A stretch of 64,000 nt of DNA from an uncultured Muribaculaceae bacterium (GCA_910584545.1 CAJUBC010000004.1:12217-76216); one strand, 5' to 3'; positions 17,084-26,320 are shown, counted from the stretch's first letter. A program made the numbers and translations. The notes: generated from the sequence alone by a model not told the origin.

Positions 17084-17236
17084 ACTTTTGATAGCTTGTC
17101 CCCCTAATTTACCCCCTGAAGTGTCACCATACTTTCGATTTTTGCAGTAAATTTACGCAGATTTTTTTGGCATGTCATAGCAACGACATGCCGGAATTGA
17201 AAAACCCACATATTGTTTTACATAAAAGGAAAGCTT

Positions 17237-20200
17237 ATGAGAAGACTTTTCAGAACCATCATTCCGGCCACGCTGCTGCTGGCGGCGACTGTCGGAATCT
17301 CAGCCCAGACCGACAGGAAGAATGTAGTCGGAGGAAAATCCTCGGCTGAACAACTGGCCGAGACAAGGACGCAGAACCAAGTCCGACCAAGGGTAAAAAC
17401 CGGGACCGGTTCGTCACTATCGACAGTGCGCATGACGGATGTGACCTCTCCGGCGGGGCGCGGAACCGTCCGGGGCCGTCAGAATGCCCCCATCGAGTAT
17501 GTGGCCGACATAAAGGGGATGGTGTTCGGCACACCCTCCGCAGTACTCAACACCATTTCGGCAGACGGCACACTGACTCCGATCCCCACAGCGAGCCTGT
17601 CGGCAAACATGGCTGTACCAGGTGGCGGTTGCGGCTCTTACGACACATATTATACTGTGATTTCATACAGCTATCCCGGGCAGAACATATTCTACGCTTT
17701 CGCATACGATCCTGAGACGTGGATGATGAAGGCCGGTTGGCCCCAGATGCTTACCCGAAGATTCATGGCAACCGACATGACCTGGAACCCCGCGGACGAC
17801 AGAATCTACGGCTGTTTCTCCAATGACAACGGCGACGGATATGAATTCGGAACCGTCGATTTCACCGAAGGGGAACGGTCCGTGATCAGCCAGCTTCCCG
17901 CACCGTGGAACGCCATCGCCGCATCGAAAGACGGCACAATATATGCCATCGACATGCAGGGGACACTCTTCACCGTCGACAAGAACAACGGCGAAGCAAC
18001 AGAAGTAGGTTCCACCGGCTACACGCCGGTCAACGTATCATCGGCGACTTTCGACCACAAGACCGGAAAACTCTACTGGACCGTATCGACCGATACCGAA
18101 GGATTCCTGTGCGAGGTTGACCCCGCCACGGGTGCGGCTGAGAAAATAGCCGACTTCCCGCAGGGTGAGGAGATTTACAGCCTCTGGGTGAATCCTCCGG
18201 CAGCCGAAGACCGCGCTCCGGCAGCGCCCACAAACCTCTCGCTTGATTTCGACAAGGGGAACTTAACAGGTTCGCTTCTCTTTGATGCCCCCGCCACCCT
18301 TTTCCGTGGTGAGGAAGGAGAAGGAGAGATGGATTACCGCGTGATGTATGCCGGAGAGACTCTGGCGAGCGGCAAGACAACCTACGGTGCGACAGGAGTC
18401 CGCACACCTGAATTATCGGTGCAGGCTCCGGGACGGTATAAGTTCACGCTTATCTGTTCGAACTCCGAGGGAGACAGCCCAAAGGCTGACATCGAGCAGT
18501 TTATCGGCGCAGACGCTCCGGCTGGAGTGACCGGAGCCAAGGCGGAATACGCCGGCGGTGTCTTCACAGTGACCTGGACCGCTCCTGCGATGAGCGCCAA
18601 CGGAGGCTACATCGATCCATCCGAGATCCTTTATACGGTGACTCGTCTTCCCGACAACCATGTCGTGGCCGAGGGAATCAAGGAAACCTCGATCACCGAC
18701 GAAGTGGCGGAGCCTGAATCGTACGTGAAATACAAATACGCCATCCAGGCCGAATATGACGGCTACAAATCAATGATCGTCAACACCAACGGCGTGGGTC
18801 TCGGCAACATCCTCCCGCCCTACTCCGACGACTTCTCCGATGTCTCGTTCACTGAAAGCTACACCATCATCGACGGCAACGGCGACGGTCGCTCGTGGGC
18901 TGCGTTCGTAGGAATGGCGCAGGGAATGGGGCCGGCCTGGGGTTCGGAGGATTCACACGCCGATGAGTGGCTCATCACTCCGGCCATCAAGCTCGAGGGT
19001 GGCAAATTCTACAAATTCAGCATCAAGGCCGCAACAATGGGGTCGGTTTCGACGGAATCGTTCGAAGTAGCCGTGGGCAACGCCCCGACAGCCGAGGCCA
19101 TGACCGACGTATTCCTTAAGGCAGACTCCGTGCAGACCGCAAGTTTCATGGTGACCGTACCTTACGAGGAATATTTCACAGTCAGGGAAGATGGCGTCTA
19201 CTATGTCGGCATCCATCACAACACAGCGGAAGGCGCTTACTTCCTGCTGCTCGACGACCTGTCTATTTCCGAACCGATCGACGGCATGTCGCCGGAGGCC
19301 GTTTCCGACCTGACGGTAACACCCTGGGCCGACGGCGTGAAGAAAGTTACCATAGCCTTCACGGCTCCCGCCACCGACCTGACCGGAGAACCGCTTCCGT
19401 TCCTTGACAGGATCGAGATTCTGATGGACGGTGCCCCTCTCCACACCGTAAGCGAGATAGCTCCGGGTGAGGCGGTGAGCCTTGACATCGACATACCGGC
19501 GAGCGGTCTACATAAATTCACGGTAACAGCCTTCAACGGATCGACCGAAGGCCGTCCGGTAGAGACAGAGGTGCACGTGGGCCTCAATGTTCCGGCAGCA
19601 CCTGCCTCGGCCGATGCATCCTGCGACTATTCCACCGGCGAAATGACGCTGAAATGGAGCAAGGTCACTAAAGACATCGACGGCAAGGAAATCCCCGGGG
19701 ATGAGATCTCCTATCTTATAGTCCGTCTCGAAGGCTCGGAGCAGACCTTGGTGGCCAACGACGTACGCGCCACGGAATATAAGTACCGTCCGTTGAAGAA
19801 CAGCGACGACCAGGAATTCTTCCAGTATGCGGTCTTCGCCAAGGCCGAGGCGGGATACTCCACCGGTTCCGTCACCCAGATGGTGGCCGCCGGCCGTCCC
19901 GACTCTCTCCCCTGGAAGGAATCGTTTGCCGACGGCAAGCTTGACCATCAGATGGCGGCGCATCCGCTCGATGACACAGCCGGAGGATGGCAGACATTCA
20001 GCGACCAGAGTTTCTCGATGGGCGTGAAGAGCTATGACTCCGACAACGGTATGCTCGGCATGTACGGCCCGGCGATCGGTGACGCGGCACGCATCTTCAC
20101 CGGACGTATCGACATGACCGAACTCGAGCATCCCTCGCTTTCCTTCTACACCTTCAACCTGCAAAACAGCAACGGCGTACTCGACACCAATGAGCTGACC

Positions 20201-21787
20201 ATCCTCGCCGACGAGCATGACGGCCAGGGATTCAAGAAAGTCAAGACTCTGGTCATCAATGATGTCGCCGGAGGAGTCCGCGGCTGGACCAAAGTGGTTG
20301 TCGACCTCACCTCCTGCGCAGGCAAGACCGTAAGCCTCGCTATGGATGCGGTGACCAAATCGTACCTCTATACCATAGTCGATCTGCTCGAGATCATGGA
20401 CCGCAAGGATTCCGACCTTTCCGTCACGCTGAGCGCCGCACCCAACACCGCAGAGCCCGACAAGGAGTTCTCGGTCGCTGTGGATGTCGAGAATGCCGGA
20501 CGTCTCGACGCAACGGAATATTCTGTAAAGCTCACCCGCAACGGTGAGGTTGTCGCCACACAGGAAGGCATTCCCCTCAAGGCCGGAGAAATCAATCAGG
20601 TTCTTTTCAACGAAACCCTCAACTCTTCGAACGACGACTTGAACACATATCGCGCCGAGGTCGTGCTTGCCGGTGACGAAAACTCGGCCAACAATACGAC
20701 AGATGAATTCAAGATAAGGCTGCGCCGCATGGAGTTCCCCGGTGTCCGCGAAGAGACAGGCAATGTCACGCTCAACTGGACAGAACCAGAACAGATGTCT
20801 AACGCCGACGAGGCGTACACCGAAGGATTCGAATCAGCCGAGACCGCAGACTTCTTCCCGACTGAATTCGGCACATGGTCTTTCCTTGATGTCGACAAGG
20901 GATATATCGGAGGAATCCGCGGTATGGAACTTCCCGGAATCCAGACAGGTTCGCAGCAGAGTTTCCGGGTGATCGACACTCAGCATCCTGTAATCAAGGA
21001 TTCGAGTTATGCCAATTCGTATAAGGCCAGGGGCGGCACCAAGTACCTTGCCCAGATGTACACGCTCAACATCAAGGCGGACACCCCGATACCCTGCGAT
21101 GACTGGATCATATCCCCGATGCTCAACGAGAAGAAGCAGACGGTTGAGTTCTATGCACGAAGCTACGGCGACGGCTCCACAAGCGAGCGGTTCCAGTTCC
21201 TGAGTTCTTCGACAGGCACTGCCACCGATGATTTCACCCGCATCAAGACCGAGACCAACGTACCGCTGGAATGGACCAGATATTCCTTCGAGGTTCCGGA
21301 AGGCAGCAGGTATTTCGCAATCCGCTGCACCTCAATCGCAGGATTCATGTTCTTCGTGGATGACGTGACTTATATTCCTGCCAACGGATCGAATGTAAAA
21401 CTGGAAGGATACAATGTGTATGTCGACGGCAAGCGCGTCACAGACAGTCCTGTCTCGACTCTGGAATATAAGGTCACAGCATCTGACGCATCCAAGGATG
21501 ACACCACCCGTTACAGCGTGAGCGCGGTATACAACCGTGGCGAATCACGTGCCGAACATGCGTATGCAGACGGCAGCGATATGGATGATCTGACAGACGG
21601 CGTACGTATCGAAGCCGGCAACGGCTGCATCGACATCTATGCCGAGGGCATTGAAGTAACGGTATGGAGCGCCGACGGCCTCCGCATCTGGTCCGGCGAG
21701 GTTTCGGGCGCGGAGAAAGCATCTGTCAATGCAGGCATCTACGTAGTCCGCTACGGCACGAAAGCCGTCAAGCTGATCGTAAGATAA
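17237..21787 (+). CDS. Large secreted multidomain surface protein with T9SS-like C-terminus
   Basis: A protein of 1516 residues from ATG 17237 (MRRLFRTIIPATLLLAATVGISAQT, a good signal peptide); the in-frame ATG 17213 would put a poor extension before it. Order of parts: an N-terminal region with YWTVST and FLCEVDPATG-like stretches resembling beta-propeller or TolB-like repeats; several fibronectin type III-like modules (PAAPTNLSLDF, APAGVTGAKAEY, PEAVSDLTVTPWADG, VPAAPASADASC); two 'cleaved adhesin/choice-of-anchor J' jelly-roll modules, recognisable by DEWLITPAIKL near residue 580 and DDWIISPML near 1290; a CARDB-like module (NTAEPDKEFSVAVDVENAG); and a C-terminal sorting domain ending GIYVVRYGTKAVKLIVR. 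It resembles gingipain adhesin regions and is probably displayed on the cell surface. It diverges from the split regulator. Binding partner unknown. Confidence 0.8.
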   Translation: MRRLFRTIIPATLLLAATVGISAQTDRKNVVGGKSSAEQLAETRTQNQVRPRVKTGTGSSLSTVRMTDVTSPAGRGTVRGRQNAPIEYVADIKGMVFGTPSAVLNTISADGTLTPIPTASLSANMAVPGGGCGSYDTYYTVISYSYPGQNIFYAFAYDPETWMMKAGWPQMLTRRFMATDMTWNPADDRIYGCFSNDNGDGYEFGTVDFTEGERSVISQLPAPWNAIAASKDGTIYAIDMQGTLFTVDKNNGEATEVGSTGYTPVNVSSATFDHKTGKLYWTVSTDTEGFLCEVDPATGAAEKIADFPQGEEIYSLWVNPPAAEDRAPAAPTNLSLDFDKGNLTGSLLFDAPATLFRGEEGEGEMDYRVMYAGETLASGKTTYGATGVRTPELSVQAPGRYKFTLICSNSEGDSPKADIEQFIGADAPAGVTGAKAEYAGGVFTVTWTAPAMSANGGYIDPSEILYTVTRLPDNHVVAEGIKETSITDEVAEPESYVKYKYAIQAEYDGYKSMIVNTNGVGLGNILPPYSDDFSDVSFTESYTIIDGNGDGRSWAAFVGMAQGMGPAWGSEDSHADEWLITPAIKLEGGKFYKFSIKAATMGSVSTESFEVAVGNAPTAEAMTDVFLKADSVQTASFMVTVPYEEYFTVREDGVYYVGIHHNTAEGAYFLLLDDLSISEPIDGMSPEAVSDLTVTPWADGVKKVTIAFTAPATDLTGEPLPFLDRIEILMDGAPLHTVSEIAPGEAVSLDIDIPASGLHKFTVTAFNGSTEGRPVETEVHVGLNVPAAPASADASCDYSTGEMTLKWSKVTKDIDGKEIPGDEISYLIVRLEGSEQTLVANDVRATEYKYRPLKNSDDQEFFQYAVFAKAEAGYSTGSVTQMVAAGRPDSLPWKESFADGKLDHQMAAHPLDDTAGGWQTFSDQSFSMGVKSYDSDNGMLGMYGPAIGDAARIFTGRIDMTELEHPSLSFYTFNLQNSNGVLDTNELTILADEHDGQGFKKVKTLVINDVAGGVRGWTKVVVDLTSCAGKTVSLAMDAVTKSYLYTIVDLLEIMDRKDSDLSVTLSAAPNTAEPDKEFSVAVDVENAGRLDATEYSVKLTRNGEVVATQEGIPLKAGEINQVLFNETLNSSNDDLNTYRAEVVLAGDENSANNTTDEFKIRLRRMEFPGVREETGNVTLNWTEPEQMSNADEAYTEGFESAETADFFPTEFGTWSFLDVDKGYIGGIRGMELPGIQTGSQQSFRVIDTQHPVIKDSSYANSYKARGGTKYLAQMYTLNIKADTPIPCDDWIISPMLNEKKQTVEFYARSYGDGSTSERFQFLSSSTGTATDDFTRIKTETNVPLEWTRYSFEVPEGSRYFAIRCTSIAGFMFFVDDVTYIPANGSNVKLEGYNVYVDGKRVTDSPVSTLEYKVTASDASKDDTTRYSVSAVYNRGESRAEHAYADGSDMDDLTDGVRIEAGNGCIDIYAEGIEVTVWSADGLRIWSGEVSGAEKASVNAGIYVVRYGTKAVKLIVR

Positions 21788-21807
21788 GACAACCGGCAAC
21801 CAATCGA

Positions 21808-21844
21808 GTAGGAGATGAACACCAACCGCAGGTATTCATCTCCT
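21808..21844 (+). terminator. Terminator of the large surface protein gene
   Basis: An 11-bp perfect stem, TAGGAGATGAA with TTCATCTCCTA, and a 15-base loop. The T run is weak. From here to 22042 I see nothing else. Confidence 0.6.
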
Positions 21845-22042
21845 ATTCAATTGTTTACAGCAAACCATTCCTATACCGGCTCCCATTATCGATCCACCCT
21901 TCCCTCACGCCAGAAAACAATCTGCGGAGCGGGGACACGATTCATCGCGTTTGCACAGATACAGGCATCACCTTGTCAGCATAGACGTAGTGAACCGCGT
22001 CCATACCGACATCAACTTTTGAAACACATTCTGCAAATACCC

Positions 22043-22846
22043 TCAGAAATCTCCGCCAACCACCACGGGAACACGCGATTGCATCCACTCGTTAGCAAGG
22101 ATTATGTCTCCGGTACGCTTGCCTGCGGGGAGAGGATTCTTCGTAATGTCGATTGTAACGTAAAAATTGAACTGGTCCTTAGTCGCTTCGGTGACGAAAT
22201 CCGGTTTCGAGACAATCTCATACCCACGCGGTGCGATAACCTGAGGAATGCTCAAGGTCACCACATCGGTGTCCGCAAACGCCCCACGCCCGAAAAGCAG
22301 CGTAGTACCATGCGTGTCGATGTAGGCATTCTCCGGGATGGCGGTCCACCTTTTTTCATAAATCAGGCTAACACGCAGTGGGTTATATTCCACATTCGTG
22401 ACATAGATACGAGAATATATCGAACCATGAATTCCTTGGGCAAGATAGCCGTAGCCTACACGCGGACGGCCATACTCACGGTAATCGTCAGAAATGGGAT
22501 AACCCGAATGGAGTGCCTTGGTGATGTCGGTGACGTTGTCCATCGGTCCTACGGCAAAGACTGTCTGCCTCAGACTCCCGCCATTTTTCATGGCAAGAAT
22601 GCCGTTGCTGAGATAAAGGGTGCCCCATTCCAGCTCAACCTCATCATCCCCTTCATTCTGAGTAAGAGTGGCCGAGTAGAATCCTTCGGGCACGCTGTTG
22701 CCGGGAGCCGACGGACCGCCGGGGGACTCAGACCCTCCGTTATTCCCCTCATTGGAATTGGGCTCGTCGCCGCCACATGAAACCAAAGCGCACGACAGTC
22801 CAACGGTGATCATCAGCGCACAAATCTTATATGCCATTCTCTTCAT
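22043..22846 (-). CDS. Lipoprotein of unknown function
   Basis: A 267-residue lipoprotein from ATG 22846 (MKRMAYKICALMITVGLS); an in-frame extension upstream to 22927 would spoil the signal peptide. The lipobox is LVSC with Cys24. After it comes a low-complexity Gly/Asn/Ser/Pro linker (about 25-50), then a beta-rich domain with YSATLTQNEGDDEVELEWGTLYLSNG-like strands, typical of small Bacteroidales surface or periplasmic lipoproteins. I recognise no catalytic motif. It is monocistronic, between the large surface protein and tRNA-Asp, and convergent with the former. It could be a surface-exposed accessory of the large protein, but only proximity suggests that. Confidence 0.6.
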   Translation of the reverse strand: MKRMAYKICALMITVGLSCALVSCGGDEPNSNEGNNGGSESPGGPSAPGNSVPEGFYSATLTQNEGDDEVELEWGTLYLSNGILAMKNGGSLRQTVFAVGPMDNVTDITKALHSGYPISDDYREYGRPRVGYGYLAQGIHGSIYSRIYVTNVEYNPLRVSLIYEKRWTAIPENAYIDTHGTTLLFGRGAFADTDVVTLSIPQVIAPRGYEIVSKPDFVTEATKDQFNFYVTIDITKNPLPAGKRTGDIILANEWMQSRVPVVVGGDF

Positions 22847-23110
22847 AATTCGTCTGTCTTTACAGAAAGGCTCTATTATTATTTTTTCAGGGCACACGAT
22901 TGACGGCAGAGCCTCACTGGCCGTCATTCTCGCCCATGTTCATATAGCGAAGTTAAGGCAAAATATCTATCAATGCAAATTTTTCACGGTCATTTTTTTG
23001 AAGCGGTGGAATACGGTACAATTTTTTTGAAAGGAGACTTATTATTTTACTCTGATTTACAGGATATTGAAAAACGCGGGCAAAAAAATTGAAAATATTT
23101 TGGCAAAAAA
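22847..23110. other. Gene-free stretch upstream of tRNA-Asp
   Basis: Together with the tRNA-Asp promoter and leader this makes about 360 bases without a protein gene. It is AT-rich with several poly-T and poly-A runs. It should hold the promoter of the minus-strand lipoprotein, but I find no clean TTG/TAnnTTTG pair on that strand; the closest is CAAAATAT at 22959 on the plus strand, one base off. Confidence 0.5.
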
Positions 23111-23142
23111 TTTGGTGGATTCAAAAAAAAGCTATAACTTTG
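23111..23142 (+). promoter_or_regulatory. Promoter of tRNA-Asp
   Basis: TTTG at 23111-23114, 20 bases, then TAACTTTG at 23135-23142. Box, spacing and downstream leader start match the tRNA-Pro promoter. Confidence 0.7.
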
Positions 23143-23205
23143 CACTCGCAATCGGGAAACAAACGATGAGTCGAACGAAACAAGGTTGCAAAACACATAT
23201 TGATT

Positions 23206-23279
23206 GGTGCGTTAGTTCAGCTGGTTAGAATACATGCCTGTCACGCATGGGGTCACGGGTTCGAGTCCCGTACGCACCG
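23206..23279 (+). tRNA. tRNA-Asp (anticodon GTC)
   Basis: Acceptor arms GGTGCGT (23206-23212) and ACGCACC (23272-23278), discriminator G; anticodon stem ATGC/GCAT around loop CTGTCAC, giving GTC; T arm with GGTTCGAGTCC. CCA is not encoded. Confidence 0.95.
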
Positions 23280-23292
23280 CAGAGGAGAGAGG

Positions 23293-23342
23293 AATAGCAG
23301 CAGCGTAGACTTAATTCGTTAAGTTTCCTGTTGCTATTTTTC
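23293..23342 (+). terminator. Terminator of tRNA-Asp
   Basis: An outer stem AATAGCAGCAG with CTGTTGCTATT (one G-T pair) encloses an inner perfect stem ACTTAA-TTCG-TTAAGT (23309-23324). A run of T follows. Confidence 0.75.
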
Positions 23343-23451
23343 GTTTATGTATTCCCTATTCAGTCGTTGTGGGTTTGTAACCCACAGGGACTGAGAGGAG
23401 GGACTGAGAGGATGTGGGGGACTGATGTGTAATGTTCTTTTGGTTTATGTC

Positions 23452-23883
23452 ATGAGAATCTTGATTATTAATGGACCTAACCTCAATCTGTTGGGACAGC
23501 GGCGACCGGAGATTTATGGGGAGGAGACTTTCCTCGATACCCTCGATAAGCTTCGGCAAAGGTTCGGGGATGTGGACATCTATTATTTCCAGAGCAACTG
23601 CGAGGGGGAAATCATAGACCGGATTCAGGAGGACCAGATCGACGGCATCGTGATCAACCCCGGTGCTTACGCCCACTACTCCCACGCTATCGCAGACGCC
23701 ATCGAGGGTTGCCCACTGCCGGTAGTGGAAGTCCATATATCCAATATATTCGCACGGGAGGAATTCCGGGCGAAGACCGTGACCGGTCGCTGCGCCAACG
23801 CGGTGATCGCCGGCTGCGGCCGCAACGGCTACGCTTTGGCCATAGAACAGATTATACACTTACTGAATTCAGATGCCCGCTGA
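23452..23883 (+). CDS. aroQ: 3-dehydroquinate dehydratase, type II
   Basis: A 143-residue enzyme from ATG 23452 (MRILIINGPNLNLLG); an in-frame start 27 bases upstream adds non-conserved residues. It catalyses trans-dehydration of 3-dehydroquinate to 3-dehydroshikimate in the shikimate pathway and forms a dodecamer in known cases. Family marks are NGPNLNLLGQRRPEIYG at the N-terminus with the catalytic Tyr and flexible loop Arg, NPGAYAHYSHAIADA, and EVHISNIFAREEFR with the catalytic His. Length is normal. It overlaps, or nearly abuts, the downstream O-methyltransferase gene, so the two are probably co-transcribed. Confidence 0.95.
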   Translation: MRILIINGPNLNLLGQRRPEIYGEETFLDTLDKLRQRFGDVDIYYFQSNCEGEIIDRIQEDQIDGIVINPGAYAHYSHAIADAIEGCPLPVVEVHISNIFAREEFRAKTVTGRCANAVIAGCGRNGYALAIEQIIHLLNSDAR

Positions 23884-23899
23884 CCCTGGAGGACACCCA

Positions 23900-24535
23900 A
23901 TGGATGACAGACTCTCACGATATATAGAAGAGCATATCGATGCCGAACCGGCAGATCTGCACCGCCTCGACCGGCTAACCAATATACGGCTGCATAACGG
24001 AAGAATGTGCTCCGGTCATCTCCAGGGGCGTATCCTGAAAACACTAACCGCCATGGCAGCTCCGATGCGAGTGCTCGAATTGGGGACGTTCTCCGGTTAT
24101 TCAGCACTCTGCATAGCCGAGGGACTCGCCACCGGGGGCTCGGTCGACACCGTGGAGGTGGACGATGAACTGGAGGATTTCATCCGCGAGGCTCTCGCTT
24201 CCTCGCCGCACGGCGAGAAAGTGCGGCTACATATCGGACCGGCTCTCGACGTAATGGGCCGGTTTGCCGACGATGAGTTCGACATGATCTTCATCGACGC
24301 CGACAAGAAAGAATATCCGGCGTACTATGAAGAATCGCTTCGGCTGCTGAGACCCGGAGGCTGGATACTTGCCGACAACACGCTCTGGAGCGGCCATGTG
24401 GTGGAGGAGGATTATTTCCGCGACCGCCAGACTGCGGCCATCCGGCACTTCAACGACATCGTCGCCTCTGATCCGCGCGTGGAGAAGGTAATACTCCCGA
24501 TCAGGGACGGACTGACGATGATACACAAACTATAG
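23900..24535 (+). CDS. Class I SAM-dependent O-methyltransferase (caffeoyl-CoA type)
   Basis: A 211-residue cytosolic methyltransferase from ATG 23900 (MDDRLSRYIEEH); the longer frame from 23873 would overlap aroQ by 11 bases. SAM-binding motif I is VLELGTFSGYSALCIAEGL; the acidic motif II is TVEVDDELEDF; the metal-binding Asp cluster is FIDADKKEY, followed by LLRPGGWILADNTLWSG, which is diagnostic for the PF01596 family (YrrM, catechol and caffeoyl-CoA O-methyltransferases). Bacterial members act on small catechol-like compounds or on tRNA wobble hydroxyuridine (TrmR). The latter role is quite possible here in a housekeeping run. Its stop codon is inside an 11-bp inverted repeat. Confidence 0.85.
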   Translation: MDDRLSRYIEEHIDAEPADLHRLDRLTNIRLHNGRMCSGHLQGRILKTLTAMAAPMRVLELGTFSGYSALCIAEGLATGGSVDTVEVDDELEDFIREALASSPHGEKVRLHIGPALDVMGRFADDEFDMIFIDADKKEYPAYYEESLRLLRPGGWILADNTLWSGHVVEEDYFRDRQTAAIRHFNDIVASDPRVEKVILPIRDGLTMIHKL

Positions 24536-24561
24536 ACCTCCGAAAGGCGTTCTATAGTTTG
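24526..24561 (+). terminator. Hairpin overlapping the methyltransferase stop codon
   Basis: An 11-bp perfect inverted repeat, CAAACTATAGA (24526-24536) with TCTATAGTTTG (24551-24561). It includes the TAG stop codon at 24533-24535. There is no strong T run after it, so it could be a weak terminator or an mRNA 3'-end stabiliser. Confidence 0.5.
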
Positions 24562-24598
24562 TAATTTTGAATGTTGAAGGTTGAATTTTAAATTGAAA
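24559..24598 (+). repeat. AT-rich AATTTTGAAT-type intergenic repeat
   Basis: Contains TTGTAATTTTGAATGTTGAA followed by GGTTGAATTTTAAATTGAA. It shares its first 20 bases, with one mismatch, with the element that begins at 43020. Confidence 0.5.
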
Positions 24599-24608
24599 CT
24601 TGATTGTT

Positions 24609-24998
24609 ATGGAAGGTAAAAGACAAGCTAAGATTGCCCGGCTGATTCAGAAAGAGCTGAGCGAGATATTCCGCCGCCAGACTGCGGCGATGGGCAATGT
24701 GCTGGTTTCGGTAAGCACCGTGCGCGTGTCACCGGACCTGAGCATCGCGAAAGTGTATCTGAGCATTTTCCCGCCGGCGAAGGGTAACGACATTCTGGAG
24801 AATATCCGGAAGCAAAGCAAGACCGTCCGCTACGAACTCGCCGCCGCAGTACGCGAGACGCTGCGCAAATGCCCCGACCTGCAGTTCTTCCTCGACGACT
24901 CTCTTGACTACGTGGAGAATATCGACCGCATTCTTGCCGCCGACCCGCATCTGCATGACGCGCCGACAGAGGAAGAGAACGAACCGGCTCAAGACTGA
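24609..24998 (+). CDS. rbfA: Ribosome-binding factor A
   Basis: A 129-residue protein from ATG 24609 (MEGKRQAKIARLIQKELSEIF); three extra in-frame residues upstream are possible. RbfA binds the 30S subunit during late 16S rRNA maturation and helps cold adaptation. Marks are the N-terminal helix with ARLIQKELSEIF, the KH-like segment VSVSTVRVSPDLSIAKVYLSIFP and the RKCPDLQFFLDDSLDYVENIDRIL block. The C-terminal tail is acidic. The next gene, a LolC/E-like permease, starts 8 bases later; rbfA followed by this permease is a common Bacteroidales pair. Confidence 0.92.
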   Translation: MEGKRQAKIARLIQKELSEIFRRQTAAMGNVLVSVSTVRVSPDLSIAKVYLSIFPPAKGNDILENIRKQSKTVRYELAAAVRETLRKCPDLQFFLDDSLDYVENIDRILAADPHLHDAPTEEENEPAQD

Positions 24999-25005
24999 CC
25001 ACGCG

Positions 25006-26232
25006 ATGGGATTCGCCACACTCCCGTCGCGGATGGCATGGCGCTATCTGAGGTCGAAGAAATCTCACAGCGCCGTCGGAGCCATCTCGATGACCTCGAT
25101 ATGCGGTATGGCAGTGGCCACAGCCGCCATAATCTGTGTACTCTCAGTGTTCAACGGCTTTCAGTCCGTGATCGCCGGGCGTCTTGACACGCTCTCACCC
25201 GACGTATTGGTGACTCCCGCCAAGGGGAAGACCATAGCCGACGGCGAAGGCACCGCAAAGCGTGTCCTCGCCGTCGATGGCGTTGAGTGCTCCACCCCTA
25301 CCATCTCCGACAATGCCCTCGCCCTCTACAACGGCCGCGAGATGCCGGTGCTCCTCAAGGGCGTCGACCCCGATGCGTACGCACAGGTCACATCCGTCCG
25401 TTCGCTCATAATCCACGACAACTCGGGACGCTTTCTGACTAAAGATGCGGTCAGGCCGGAGGGCACCATCTCCATCGGCGTGGCGTCGCAGCTCGGGGCA
25501 TTCCCCGACGACCGCTTCCTCATCTTCGCGCCGCGACGCGAGGGACGCGTCAATCTCGCCAACCCCCTCGCCTCGTTCATCACCGACTCTATAACGGTAA
25601 GCGGAGTGTTCCGCACGGACCAGTCTGATTATGACACAGACCATCTCATCGTGGACATCGCCACGGCGCGCCGGCTCTTCAGCTACGACACCCAGGCCTC
25701 GGCCATCGAGGTCAAGGCGAGGAAAGGCGTAGACGCCGCCACGCTCGCCGGACGCATAGGTGCGGAATTAGGGCCGGACTATGTGGTGAAGGACCGTATG
25801 CGCCAGCAGGAGATGAACTTCCGCATGATCCAGATAGAGAAATGGGTGTCGTTTCTACTTCTCTTCTTCATACTGATCATAGCCTCGTTCAACATCATCT
25901 CCTCCCTCTCGATGCTGGTGCTCGAGAAGCAGTCGTCGCTCTCGACGCTCTCCGCCATGGGAATGAACCGGAGGCAGATAGGGGAAGTCTTCTCGTGGGA
26001 GAGCATCCTCGTCTCGCTGACGGGAGGATTGGCGGGTATCGCGCTCGGCATCATACTGGTTCTGCTTCAGGAGCGGTTCGGGCTGATAAAGATAGCCGGC
26101 GGAGGGGCGCTGACCGCCTATCCGGTGGAGCTCGAATGGAGCGACGTGGCCGTCACGTTCATCCCGGTGGCAGCGATAGGCATCGTCACGGCTTTCATCA
26201 CCGCGGCATTCGCCCGCTCACGGATAAAATAG
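25006..26232 (+). CDS. LolC/LolE-type ABC transporter permease (FtsX family)
   Basis: A 408-residue inner membrane protein from ATG 25006 (MGFATLPSRMAWRYLRSKKSHSAVGAISMTS). The in-frame frame open to 24904 would overlap rbfA by 95 bases and is not conserved. The layout is one N-terminal transmembrane helix (about 25-48), a large periplasmic domain (about 50-270), and three C-terminal helices with the FtsX core (SFLLLFFILIIASFNIISSLSMLVLEKQ, LSAMGMNRRQIGEVF as the coupling helix). It resembles LolC/LolE, which release lipoproteins from the inner membrane. No ATPase gene (LolD) is adjacent, as is usual for this phylum, so LolD must come from elsewhere. Confidence 0.85.
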   Translation: MGFATLPSRMAWRYLRSKKSHSAVGAISMTSICGMAVATAAIICVLSVFNGFQSVIAGRLDTLSPDVLVTPAKGKTIADGEGTAKRVLAVDGVECSTPTISDNALALYNGREMPVLLKGVDPDAYAQVTSVRSLIIHDNSGRFLTKDAVRPEGTISIGVASQLGAFPDDRFLIFAPRREGRVNLANPLASFITDSITVSGVFRTDQSDYDTDHLIVDIATARRLFSYDTQASAIEVKARKGVDAATLAGRIGAELGPDYVVKDRMRQQEMNFRMIQIEKWVSFLLLFFILIIASFNIISSLSMLVLEKQSSLSTLSAMGMNRRQIGEVFSWESILVSLTGGLAGIALGIILVLLQERFGLIKIAGGGALTAYPVELEWSDVAVTFIPVAAIGIVTAFITAAFARSRIK

Positions 26233-26320
26233 ACCCACAAACAGCTCTGATGTCAGCTTGTTACTTTTTCAGCACTTTTTAGCAAAATGTCAGCATAGCG
26301 GTAAATTTTTTGACATTTTA

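Noticed and set aside
21815..22780. Plus-strand open frame over the lipoprotein gene
   Set aside because: Antisense to a clear lipoprotein signal-bearing gene; begins within the terminator hairpin of the preceding gene.
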